DNA from: Scenedesmus sp. ARA3
Lineage: Eukaryota > Chlorophyta > Chlorophyceae > Sphaeropleales > Scenedesmaceae
Direction: 5' to 3'
DNA: 64,000 nucleotides
Assembly: GCA_004335835.1 (NCBI GenBank)
Contig: RWJK01001753.1
Location: 1 to 64,000, forward strand
Positions 23,901 through 35,201 of the stretch are shown here, piece after piece. The notes below the pieces were generated by a model, which saw only the letters and a list, made by a program, of their open reading frames with translations, was not told where the DNA came from and made no database searches. The position numbers and the translations under genes are program-made. The stretch's first letter is position 1. Every line of letters starts with the position of its first letter.

Positions 23901-26387
23901 TGGTTTATACAGCTTCCAAGCCGTGACAGTAGGACTGCCGCTGAAATGCACATGCAGGAGCCACCGCATCCATCTGGCTGACATGCCTGGCATGGTGGCG
24001 CGCATTAAGAAGCAAGGTGAGGGGCCAGCACAGCATGCGCTACGAGTGGCTGCACATATGTAGCGCAACCAGCACAGTTAAAAACACGCATAGTCAGGCC
24101 TTGGATCATTTCAACATGCTGCTGCGCAGGATTTGTCTGTTGTGCAAGCCTTTGACAGACCTTCACATGGAGCAAGATGCGCAGTTCTCACACCCCTGCT
24201 CCATGCTGCTGATGATGACCATGCTGTGCCTCTCGCAGCCCCATATGTTGTTAAAACTGAAGTACTCACTCCCCTGCTCCTGCTGCCTCTCTCGCTGTTG
24301 TTGCAGGCACACGCACGCGCCTATCAGACTCTCTGGTTGCTGCCGCGTTGACCCAGGAGGAGGTGGCGCTGGCGCAGGCGCTGCTGGGGCGCGTGGCCAA
24401 GCTGGCTGCTGCTGCCGTGGGCACCAACGTGAAGCTCATGATCGATGCAGAGCACACCTACTTCCAGCCTGTGAGTAGGAGCGATGCAGCAAGAAAATGA
24501 GACCGTTGCGTACAGTGGGTACGCACAGTGCATACATTTATTGATCCTGCGTATGCGGGACTTCTACTTTGTTGATGACTGATCAGCACAAGGGCACAGC
24601 TGGCGGCACCGCTCTGCAGCAGGACAGCTCAAAGCAGCTCACAGCCTTGCCATCAACAGCTGCTGCTGCTGCTGCTGCCGCCGCTGCTGCCGCCGCTGCA
24701 GGCCATTGACCACACCACGCACGTGCTGAGCCTGAGCTACAACCGGGCCTCCCCCATCATCTTCAACACCTACCAGGCCTACCTCAAGGGCAGCTATGAG
24801 CGCATGGCAGAGGACATGGAGCGAGCACGGCGTGAGGGCTACGTGTTTGCTGCCAAGCTGGTGAGCGCTGCCTGTTTGCTGTGGTCACCTGGTATGTTGC
24901 TGCGCTGGTGTGCATATGCATAGGCCTTCAAGCAGACCCACTGTGGCATAGGCTGCATTGAGCAAAGACGGACGGCAGCTGCCGATGAGGCATCACTGGA
25001 TGGGTGCAAGGTGATGCTGCAGCACTCATGCCTTGTGTGGTATGGGCCACGTGATCTGCTGCTCACTGACAACACCAGCAGCTGAGCTTCTGTTGGGGTG
25101 CCATCATGCACGTCAGGTGTTCAGCAGGTGTGTTGCGCTACTCTCAACTCTACTTGCATTGTGGGTCTATCAAGTGCTGAGCACTGTGTGCTGCGTGTTG
25201 CCTTGCAGGTGCGCGGCGCATATGTGCAGGTGAGACAACGGCAGTACTGCAGGGTCGTGTCATGCATGCAGCGACTGCCATGCAGGGACAGCGGCTGTAG
25301 TGTATCCCTCTGTACCACAGTCGCAGCGTGGCATGTAGGTGCTGCTGATGCCATCCTGCCTTGTCACTGTGCTGGTGTGAGCCATGCCAGCCCGTTGATT
25401 TCAGCATGAAAATTTGTCTTGCGCTTGTGCTGCCGCCGCTGCTGCTGTTTGGCTGTGCAGCTGGAGCGCAAGCGTGCTGCTGCCATGGGCTACGAGTCGC
25501 CTATCTGGGACACCATCGAGGACACGCACAGCAACTACAACAAGTGCCTGGAGGCTGTGCTGGACCAGGTGGGGCACAGCAGGATAGGGTTTGATGTAGC
25601 CTGCAGGCAGCCTTGTGTAGCTGGTGTATCGGTGTTGGTGATGGTTGAGGAGCTGCAGAGTAAGAGGACAGGCACAGCCTGGCTTGATCCTGTTGATCAC
25701 GGTCCAACTGCATGCGGTTGTTTTTGCTGGCAAGGGGTGAGAAAATAGCTGGCAGCAAGGCGGGATTCAATAGCAGCCGGCTGTGCTGAGGGTGCCCGGC
25801 TGCTGTGCTCTGGCATGAGATGTCCTGGCCTGATCACACTGTGCACATGCCTGGTGATGGCTGCAGGTGGCAGAGCACAAGGCAGAGGTGATGGTGGCAT
25901 CCCACAACCAGGCATCCATCGAGCGCACTGTCTCAGGTCAGACCAGGCAATCAGCGCAGCTGCCGCATCTGCAGTTGTGCTTGTAAGCACAGCACCATCA
26001 GCACGCCGTGCATGTCAACTTGTGGTTGTGTTCTGTTTGTGGATCTGCACTCCTTCCATCATGCATTGTGTCTCCTCTGCTGCCTCTGCTGTACCTGCAG
26101 GCATGGCTGCACGAGGGCTGAGCCCCTCGGGGGGTGGCGTGTACTTTGGCCAGCTGCTGGGCATGGCAGACAACCTCAGCTTCACTCTGGGCCAGCACGG
26201 CTACGAGGCATTCAAATACGTGCCATACGGGTGAGCGCGCATGACAGACAGACAGCCTGCCTCGGCCAGCAGCTGCAGCAGCGACAGCTTGACTGTGTGC
26301 CAGGTGCTGTGCTAGGATGCAGTGCAGCTGTGCTTTGCTGACGGGAGCCTTACACCTCCTGCGTCTGGCGCACTCACACTGGTCCTG

Positions 26388-26426
<39 letters not shown>

Positions 26427-26863
26427 CTTATGTCAACATACGTCCCCTGCCCCAACATACGTCCCCTGCCCCAAGCATACACTCCTGCCTCTTGCCCATC
26501 AACATACATGCCTGCCCCTTGCCTTGTCTGCTACCGCTCGCCTGCCTCATGAGTGCATCCCGATCGAGCTGGTGATGCCGTACCACATGCGCCGCATGCC
26601 TGTGTCAGATCCTGCTTCATTTTTTCCTGTGTTAACATGCGTGCATGACCCGTGCTGCCTCTGTCGCCCCTCGCCTGCCTCATGCGCGCAGCCCTATTGA
26701 GCTGGTGATGCCGTACCTGATGCGCCGCGCGCACGAGAACAGTGCCATGACCAAGGGCCCCGGCATTGGCAAGGAGCTGGCCATGCTGCGCACAGAGCTG
26801 TGGCGGCGGCTGAGTCACCCCGGCAGCAGCAGCCGCGGCGCCAAGATGCACGCAGCTGCATGA
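20499..26863 (+). CDS. Mitochondrial proline dehydrogenase with EF-hand insert
   Basis: FAD enzyme that oxidises proline to pyrroline-5-carboxylate at the inner mitochondrial membrane. Sixteen exons join in phase to 644 aa: 20499-20603, 20875-21038, 21242-21299, 21608-21731, 22140-22221, 22426-22717, 23096-23186, 23499-23634, 23958-24016, 24307-24470, 24702-24860, 25209-25229, 25461-25568, 25867-25936, 26101-26230, 26692-26863. The N-terminus lacks acidic residues for 35 aa, as in targeting peptides. The alpha/beta barrel shows LMIDAEHTYFQP, IIFNTYQAYLKG, KLVRGAYVQ, MVASHNQASIE, VYFGQLLGMAD and the substrate-binding YLMRRAHENS (596-605). Residues 303-314 (DRDGDGFVDRAE) form a canonical EF-hand loop, and 339-350 (DLEGAGRVDIIS) a degenerate partner. 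Plant ProDH1 has no such insert as far as I recall. Introns contain decayed exon copies. Confidence 0.95.
26391..26427 (+). repeat. (CCTG)9 tetranucleotide microsatellite in intron 15 of PRODH
   Basis: An uninterrupted run of about nine CCTG units lies in the intron before the last exon. It is the only long tetranucleotide run noticed among the many triplet tracts. Confidence 0.95.
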
Positions 26864-27884
26864 GCCCCATGCATGCAGCTGCGGTCTGGCTGCTGGGGCT
26901 GTGGTGCTAACTGTGCACAGGTAGTGCTTGTCTGCGGGGGCCAAAGTGTGTTCTTACTTTTGTGATCAGGCATGCGCCGCGCGCACGAGAACAGCGTGAT
27001 GACCAAGGGCTCCGGCATTGGCAAGGCAAAGAGGTGGCCATGCTGCGAACAGAGCTGTGACGACGGCTGTCGAACTTTGGTGCAAGCAGCCGCGGCGCCA
27101 AAGTGCACGCAGCTGCTTGAACGGCAGGCTGTGGCAATGGTGTGGCTGCCGAGGCTGTGGTGCAACCTTTGTACGATGTTTCTTAGGGCCTGTGTGTGCC
27201 ATGTACATTTGTGATCAAGCATGTGTGTATGCATAAGGAGCAGCTGTGGGCTTCGACAGGGACATTGCGTCCGGACATATGTTACATAAGCATTGACTTT
27301 GTTAGCTTAGCAGTGGCTGCAGACGCCCTGTGTGATCCTTCTTCTGATATACTAATATCAGCATCTAATGTTGAGCCAACAAGCTTGGCATTAATAATAA
27401 ATGCTGCATGTGACGCGAGCCTGACAGATTTGGCAGATTTGGAGGCTTGGGTGCTGAGCATGTGAGTGATCAGCCACGCTTGTGCATGATCGTGGCGTGC
27501 ATCATGAGCTGAGAGGACAGGCACAGGTCTTTCATACACGGCACTGCACTGCATGGCATGCATACACCAGAGGTGCTTAGCATGCAATAGTCCTCGTTGC
27601 ATTGTTGAGCAAGGATACATTACTGTTACTGGTTCACACCCCGTGGCACCACCTGCAGCCTGAACTGCTGCCAAACTGCTGCAGAACCAGCTAACGCAGC
27701 GAGCACACCACACCATAGCGAGCTGCAGGAAGCACACTATGCGAAGCACTATGCGAAGCATAGTGCAACACAATGCAGCATATGTTGACAGCATGCGCTG
27801 CTTGTAAGCAGCTGCTTCACTGCTGCAAGCACAAGCCATGAAAGCAGATCTGCCACGCTCGGCTCACTCCAACACTCCCTTCAA
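26864..27884. other. Convergent 3' region of PRODH and the PAP2 gene, with a decayed PRODH exon copy
   Basis: Bases 26970-27170 are a degenerate copy of the last PRODH exon and its 3' flank. The copy begins CATGCGCCGCGCGCACGAGA and carries indels and an early stop. A perfect stem-loop (GCACTATGC, loop GAA, GCATAGTGC) lies at 27746-27766. A TTACA at 27282-27286 is the only minus-strand poly(A) candidate for the PAP2 gene, which would make its 3' UTR about 600 bases. Confidence 0.55.
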
Positions 27885-29970
27885 TCACGCGGTGCTGGAT
27901 GCAAACATGTAAGTGGCCACCAGCGGCTGCCAGGCAGCATCAAACGTGGCCACAACAAAGCCCACAGCAACATATGCTGCAAACCTTGCAGTAACTGCAA
28001 CATCATTTGCAGTCCCATCAACTGCATGCCGCAGCACTAACAAGCTGCAGCCGCTGCTGCCGCTGGTAAGCCTGCTTTCACTCTCCTCGCTGCTGCTATG
28101 TACACCGCTGCTTGTCACGCCTCTGCTGCTACTGGTCCTGCTGCCACCCACTCTGCTGTCGCTGCTGCTGCATTTAGCGACCCCTGCTACTGGCGGCTGC
28201 CACAAGCAGCGCACGCAGGTTGGCACAAGGCCGAACACGCGCGGCAGCAGCAGCAGCATCCCCTCTTTCACCGCAACTTTGGTAGCCGCCACCACTGCTA
28301 GCCCCACAACCATCTTTGCTGCCATCATGCCAGCAGCCATCCACAGTGGCAGAGCTGCAAGCTGCTGCTGCAGCCCCACAGAACGAGCAACCAGCTTCAC
28401 CCCTGGCGCTGGCCCTGGCGCTGCTGCTGCTGCTGCCACTGGATGAATGAAACGGTAGCCCAGTGTCACACCAGCCCAGCCCCCAAGCCACGCTGTGCAG
28501 TAGCTGTAGGCAGCTGTGGGCCTGCTCGCCATAGGGCTGCAGCGCATTACTATGAAGCTGACTGCAGCGACATGCAGCGGCAGCAGCGCGCTGCCTGCCA
28601 GCCATGTGTCGTATGGCTGCTCCAGCAGCTGCCACAGCTGCAGCACTGCGTAGCCCAGCAAGCAGCCGCCAGCTAGGTCCACTGCAGGCGGCACAACATC
28701 AGCACAGCAGAAGGGCAGCATATCAGCATCTTGCAGGCATGAAGAGAAGAAGAAACCAGAAGAAGGAACAACAAGAAGAGCAATGCTGAGCCGAGGGAGG
28801 ACAGCTCCCTGCTGGCCTGTGTGAGGCTACCACCTGCACTGCTGGCTGCTCCCACCTGCACTGCTGCTGCAAGCATTGCATAAAAACACATCATCAGCAA
28901 ACCGCCACATCCACAGCACGCTGTTACAGGTGTCAACGCGCCACACAACTGTGCACGTCCCGTCCTCGTCATCACCACATATGCAGCAGCCCCTGGCGCC
29001 TCTGCACCGCGTAGACCATGTGAAGCCTATTGAAATGCGCCCTGGCAAAACTCTGCCTCTACCATCACCAGCGCCTCACCTGGGCTGTGCACTGCCAGGT
29101 ACAGCCGCCCAAACGCAATCCAGCCCACCCAGCCCGCAGCAGCCAGCTGCAGCGCCAGCTGTGCCTCACTGCCCACCAGCCCTGCTGCTGCTGCCGCCTC
29201 CACGCAGTAAAACAGCAGCGCCACGCTGCCACTGCAGTGTGCGGAAGGCAGGCCGTCCTCGATGTCTCCTGAGTAGTCTCTGATGGTGATGGTGCCCAGG
29301 CTGCAAGGTGTTGCCTTGAGGCAGTCTGCTGGGCGGGGAGACTCCAGCAGCTCCTTCAGGCCAAACACTGAAAGCAGCAGCGGCGGCGGCAGCAGCGGCA
29401 ACAGCATGAGACATGAACAACTGGGTAAGGGCGTCATGCAGCGCAGAGAAGGGAGAAGCAAGGAACAGCAGGGCAGAGGGCAACGCCGGGAACACTCGAC
29501 GCCCATGCCAGATTGTGCTGTCATACGGTAGCAGTGATCCTACTGCAATTAGCGAACAGTCAGGTGTGACACGCCATTCCTGCAAACTTCAACATGGCAA
29601 CAGGAAGCTGTGTCATCCCTGGCGCTGGTGCTACCTCTGCCCCTCTCACCAGCCGCAACTCTCAAGACCCACCTGCTACTGCCTGCAGCGCCATGAGTCC
29701 CACCAGCATTGCCACTAGATGGTCATAGCCACACCACGCCAGCACTGGCAGCAGCAGCAGGTAGAACTCGATGGTCACTGTCGCTGCGCTGAAGAATACT
29801 GCCTGGTCAAGCATAGGATGTGTAAACTGCTGCGCCCATGCCACCAAACCCAGCTGCTGCGGGATTTGGGCCCTCAGGTAGTCCCGAGTTAACCGTCTGA
29901 TAGGCTTGTGCAGCGGGGAGATGATGTTTAACAGCACCACCAGTGCTGCTAGGGCTGCCAGTGCCGCCAT
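27885..29970 (-). CDS. PAP2-family membrane lipid-phosphate phosphatase (sphingosine-1-phosphate phosphatase-like)
   Basis: Integral membrane phosphatase, probably acting on long-chain-base or other lipid phosphates in the ER. Three exons join in phase to 460 aa: 29970-29673, 29367-29080, 28681-27885. All three PAP2 catalytic motifs are present: KELLESPRP (Kx6RP, 104-112), PSAH (140-143) and RLYLAVHSPVD (Rx5Hx3D, 187-197). The last Asp comes from the next exon, so the motif is completed only by splicing. Several hydrophobic helices flank the motifs (for example VTIEFYLLLLPVLAWCG). A Ser/Arg-rich low-complexity loop near residues 345-405 is unusual for the family. The substrate is inferred from resemblance to plant and animal S1P phosphatases. 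Another PAP2 subfamily is possible. Confidence 0.87.
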
Positions 29971-32192
29971 CTGAAGTTGGGTCTGTTGGCAGCAGGCTGG
30001 TGCAGTATCCGTCTGCCTCCTCCTATGCAGTATAGTTGCTACTAGAAGTCCATTACAAGCAGCCTAGTCCCTGTTGCCGTGTGTTGACGGGCAGTCCACC
30101 TGCTTGGGGTCTCTGTCTTGAGTTGGCAGCACAAACGATACAGCGCCGCTGTTGCCACCAGTAGTGATGATTTGTAATTTCAAGCAAGATCAGCGGCAGG
30201 CCAGTGATGTGCGCTGCTTTACGCAAAACGTCCTGGTGCAACAGGCGTGTTGGACAGCTGGCGGGCTACTGCTTAAGGCCCAGATTCGCACACAACGCAA
30301 CAATTCACATATCACGGCCATCAGTCATGCGCGCGGCCTGTTTCGACAAAGGCATCAGTTACAACACAACTGTCATCCTCTGTCACACAACAGCTACTGG
30401 CTACAGCCACGATGGCTGATGCCCTTCTTTTCGCAGCTCGCGTACTCATCAGTGTGTGCCAACTGTTAACATTGACAGCAGCTTGCCCAGCAAGTCCAGT
30501 GCACTGTCTGGACGCTTCAACTGCGCCAGGCTGCATGGCACATCAGGGATGTCATGCTGGCAGCAGGCAGTTGGCTGAAGCCTCAGCAAGCAACCGTGCC
30601 AGCAACATCAGCACAAACCGCCTCAAACATGCAATAATAGGAATGCCAACAGGCATGCCATTGAGTGCAGCTTGAGGAGGGCCCTGCTCTACCTCCCGGA
30701 GTGCGCCGCGCATGCGGCATGCGGCATCAACATGCCAGTTGGGCACTGGCCATGGAGTCCTGAAGTGATGAGTGTTCTGCGGCACTTCGACATGCGCAGC
30801 CCAAAGATGTGCGCAAGCGTACTCACAGTCAACGAGAGCTGCTACATAAACCGGCATAAGCTGCCAACACACGGCTGGGCGTCAGCAGTGGCCCCTTGGG
30901 ATCGGTCATCCCAGGGTGCAGCCAAGGAGGTTGCTACCTCCTGTCTGATGTGGATCCGTGACAAGATCATGACTTGCTCAATCAGCAACGCAAAGGCACA
31001 GTGTGCGGCAGTCCACGCGCCACGGCCATAGGTGCAGCCAGTAAGCAGGCACAACACCCCTTCTACAGTACACGACGGGAACACAGCCCGTTTTCACGCC
31101 AATGACAGGCTCATTGTACAGTCACCGACTGGTCCACCTTACTTTCCAAGTACGGCAGGCACAACAACACAGAAGACCAGAAAGCCTGCCATTGCGGTGT
31201 GGCGCAGTCACCAGGCCAGTACAACCCGGCTGATGCACAAGATGCCCCACTGACCAACAGCTGCTGACAGGGTTCAGGTACCACGACTGTGCTGCGCTCC
31301 ATCAGCTCGCCTCCGCTGGTCACCAATGGCTGGCTGAATGTGCAGCTTGCCTGTTGGATCATGCAGAGCATTTGCAGCAGATAGCGGGCATGTGCTGCTG
31401 TACATCAATGCTCTGGTGGAGGATGGGCAGTGGCTGCTCTGTGCCATCCGCAAGCTAGGCCACCAGGAGCAGTCCACATCAAGCTTGCCCAAACGCACAC
31501 CCACACACGTGCATCGCACACGCAACCACAACTGCACAACTTGATTGGTGTGGCACATAACACAGCCTTACGGCAGCAAATATACATGTGTGCATACATG
31601 CTGCCGCAGCAGGCTGACTTATGATCAAGCTGCTTGGACCGCTGACACAGCATGTCAAGCGCAGCAACAAGTGTGGCCTAATCAACTCAACCGGGCAGGA
31701 AGCTAGTCAAATAGCTGCTGTCTGCAGCGCTAGGCCTGTGCACGCCGGCTGCAATGAGCGCCTGTACACAGGAAGAAGCAAGCATATTCACACATGGTAC
31801 AACTCACAGCGGCAAGTGAGCAGTGCTGTATGCCTCCACACACACGCCACAGGCGCCACTCTTCAACACACATCTTCGACGTGGTGTACGCACACTACAG
31901 AGAACACAGGCAAACACAAGTCCCAAATGCCCTGTACCCATGCAGCAAAGTCAGGATGCTGCACTGGGCAGGGCGCTGTTATACACAGAGTCAAAACACA
32001 AGCCCAACTCTTCTGACACAAGCAATGCACAAGCACCACCCACCCACGTAGCACACACATCAGCAGCCATGCATGCTGGAGGCAGTTCATCAATACACAA
32101 AGTTTGCCAGCTGCTGCAGCCGGCAATCACATGCACATGCGTCAGCTGCACAACTCACGTTGTGATATGCATTCCAGGCATGTTCAGCATGC
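29971..32192. other. 2.2-kb gene-poor region between two minus-strand genes
   Basis: It contains the PAP2 promoter and the 3' UTR of the upstream coiled-coil gene. Minus-strand open stretches around 31040-30890 (AFALLIEQVMILSRIHIRQE, followed by GTAGCA) and 30872-30840 (LMPVYVAALVD, between an AG and GTGAGT) look exon-like. I could not join them in phase or recognise a family. A small unrecognised gene is possible. Confidence 0.35.
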
Positions 32193-33525
32193 TCACAGCT
32201 GCAGTGTCCCTGCTATGCTTGCAGCAAGTGCTGCATCAACAGACCCACGCACAGACTTCAGCCGCAGCCCTGCAGGCTTGCACAACACGCCAGAGCTGCT
32301 GCTGCTGCTGCTGCCATTGGCTACGCACGCAAGCTCCTTCCCTGCATCTCCATTTGCCTCATCTGCTGCTGCTGCTGCTGCCGAAGAAGGACTACAGCTG
32401 CGCAGCTGCTTTGCTTCTGCTGTGTTAGCCGCTGCCGCTGCTGCTGCTTGCTCCTCAGCTGCACTCGCCAACCAGCCCAGCGCAGCACCGCTGCTGCTGC
32501 CAGCCGCCAGCGCATCTGCCAGCTCAGCTGACGCTGCCGATGCTGCTGTCGACACCAGCACTGAAGCGTTGTCAGCATCAGCATCATCTTTGTGGGCAAC
32601 AAGGCCTAACAAATCCTCCCGCAGCTCACACACCAGCGCCACAAGCTGCTGCTGCCCCAATGCCAGCCCTGCAACCTCATCCACAACTCGCCCGCTGTGC
32701 GCTGCCGCCACTTCAACCAGCGCCCCTGACTGCGCATGTGCAGCTTGCAGAGCAGCAGCAGCCTCCAGGCTCTTGCGCTCTGCTGCTGCGCGCTCTAGGG
32801 CGCCCTGCAGGTTGCTGTTCTCTGCCCGCAGGTCCTGGGCGAGGCGGTTGAGGCGCTCGTTGAGTGTGGACAGGCTGGTGACCTGCACAATACACCAGTA
32901 CAATACAGTACAGCACAGTGTGGGACAGGGTGGTGAAGACAGTGTGAGGCCAGACTCGTGGGTGCACAAGCAGTAGGGTGCTCATCTGTTCAGATGCAAG
33001 CTGACATGTTGCAGGACCACCCAGCTAGTGGGCAAGCTCACACGACTAGCGCATAGGAACCAAGCAACAGTCGCTGCGGTACGTGCGGGAACCCCTCTTC
33101 GGGCAACGTCGGTCCAATGCAGCGTTCAAAAACACCAAGCAATCATTCAATCAGCGCCGCGTGCACAGACAAGCTGCAGCATGCAAGCAGCGCGCTGCAG
33201 GCTCACCTCCTGGCCATGCTGCGCCTCCCGCTGCTGCAGCAGCCCCCGCAGCGCTGCCAGCTCCCTTGCCGCCTCACTCTGCAGCCTCGCCAGGTCAGCA
33301 GCGCTGGCAGCAGCAACAGCCTTCTGCTTGCGCACGTTGCTGCAGCCCCAGCCGCCGATTGCCAGGCCCTCTGCTGCTGCCACGCCTGTGGCTGCCTTCC
33401 ATGCAAGTGAATACACCATGGCTGCCTTCATGGCATAAGACAGCGTGAGGTATGCAGCAACCATGGCGCTTCCAGAGATGACGGCCAGCGCGGCCCCACC
33501 AACCAGCCACCACTTGATCGAGCCG

Positions 33526-33558
<33 letters not shown>

Positions 33559-34892
33559 ATGCGAGGGGCAAGCGGTGTTGCCGAGCTGCTGCTGCGTGGC
33601 AGCAGCGGCCCCACCAGCTGAATGTGCTGCTGCTGCCGCTGCTGCCGCTGCTGCTGTTGCCGCTGCTGCAGAGCCTCGTGTAGCGGGGACGGCAGGCGCT
33701 GCATCTGTAACTGCTGTTGGCTGCGCATGCCTGTGCCACTGCTGCTGCGGCTCTTGCTGGTTTCCTTGCACGGAATGGCACCAGTCTGCAGCGGCCCAAG
33801 CTCTCCTGCTGCCGCTGCTGCTGCTGCTGCTGGAGGGCTGGCTGCAGGTACAGTTGGTGCTGCATCACGGCTTGCAGCAGTAGCAGCAGCAGCAGCACGT
33901 GGGCTGCTGGCTGGCGGGCTCTGCTCCATGCCAGCCCACCACAAGTGCGATTGCTGCAACAGCACACCCCTTGGCGAGCTGCACCGTGGCGACCCCATGC
34001 CCGTAGCACCCACAGCTGCCTCAGGTGCTGTCGCTGCTGCTGCCGGCCTATTGTCTCTACTGTTTTGCTGGCTGCTGCTGCTGCTGGTGTGCCTGCGCCG
34101 CATCACTCCTGGGATGCCAGGCCCTGACCACACCTCACCCCAATGCAGCAGAGGGTCGAAGCAGGGGCTGGCAGGCCGGCCTGCGCTGCTGCTGCCGAGC
34201 CTGCAGTTGCTGTTGCTGCTGCTGCTGCTGCTGCTGCTATTGGCTCGCTGCAGCTCCACTTCTACTGCTGCAGGTGAGGAGGAGCGCGGAGGGCTGGTGG
34301 CAGCCCCACGGCTGGCAGCGGCTGGCAGTTGCAGGGACGGGTCTGGCTGAGGCGGCTGCTGCTGCTGCTGCTGCTGCTGCTTCTGCTCGGGGCCAGCAGC
34401 TGGTGCTGTCGCAGCTGCTTGTTTTGGTGGTTGAGGCAGCACTGCCTGCAGGAGCTCAGGTCCTGCTGGGGCAAGGTCGGCATGCTTCGGCTTTTGCATG
34501 CTGCTGGTTGCAAGCTGCTGATCGCTGCTGCTGCCGCTCGCAACAATGGCGCCCAGCTGTGGAGCAGTTATGCTGACTGGTCTGGGTTTCAGCTTCAACT
34601 GCTGGATTGCCGGCTGCTTGGGGGAGTTGACTGGAACTGGCTGCACTGCCTGTGCACGGCCCTCGGGCGCCCTGCTACTGCTAGTGCTGCTGCCACTGCT
34701 GCCGTTGCTGCTAGTGCTGCTGCTGGCGAGCAGAGGTTGTCGAATGCCTGATCTTGAGTCATCAGCAACGTACAAGCTTGCGCCACGCTCCCTAACCCCG
34801 TTGGTGCACCGATACCACATGGAGGCAGGCTTGAAGTCCTCCAGCTTTGCTGCTGATGAAGGTGGCGACAGCGCACCCCCTTTCCCAACCAA
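32193..34892 (-). CDS. Unknown low-complexity protein with a membrane segment and C-terminal coiled coil
   Basis: No family was recognised. Two exons (34892-33207 and 32882-32193) join in phase 0 to 791 aa. The N-terminal 440 residues are Ser/Gln/Ala/Pro-rich and disordered, with Gln runs from CAG. Near residues 468-520 a long hydrophobic stretch (GGAALAVISGSAMVAAYLTL then SYAMKAAMVYSLAWKA) suggests one or two membrane helices. Heptad-rich coiled coil follows (ADLARLQSEAARELAALRGL and TLNERLNRLAQDLRAENSNL). The C-terminus is Ala/Ser-rich. The early motif DFKPASMWYRCTNG may be the most conserved part. It is divergent from the gene at 35202, with 309 bp between starts. Confidence 0.75.
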
Positions 34893-35201
34893 ACATGCGT
34901 ACTGTCTGCTTATCCAGCGATGCTTTCAATGTGCCGTGGTACAGGATGACGGTGAGCGTGATGGTTGACAGGGATAGAGAAGCCTAGCGAAAGGAACGTT
35001 GGCAGGAGGCTGTCTGATCGCAGCTAATTTCGCGCCGATGTGATGATATGAAACACCGTAAGCAGGGTGAGGTGGCAGCATATGACGCGGTGTAGGTCCG
35101 AGGTGGCAACATTTGACCTGGCAGCTGCAGCAATGTAGTGTCGAACAATGTTGCGAAAGAGGAGATGATATCTTTGGTGATCGCATGTTTCGACGGACAG
35201 A
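34893..35201. promoter_or_regulatory. Compact bidirectional promoter region
   Basis: Only 309 bp separate two divergent start codons, so regulatory sequence for both genes must fit here. A minus-strand ORF (35024-35272) crosses this space. It overlaps the first exon of the plus-strand gene and has no supporting homology. Confidence 0.5.

Noticed and set aside
29080..29106. Apparent loss of the catalytic Asp in the PAP2 third motif (HSPGE in the genomic frame)
   Set aside because: The GE codons are intronic. Splicing at 29080/28681 gives HSPVD, restoring the Rx5Hx3D motif.
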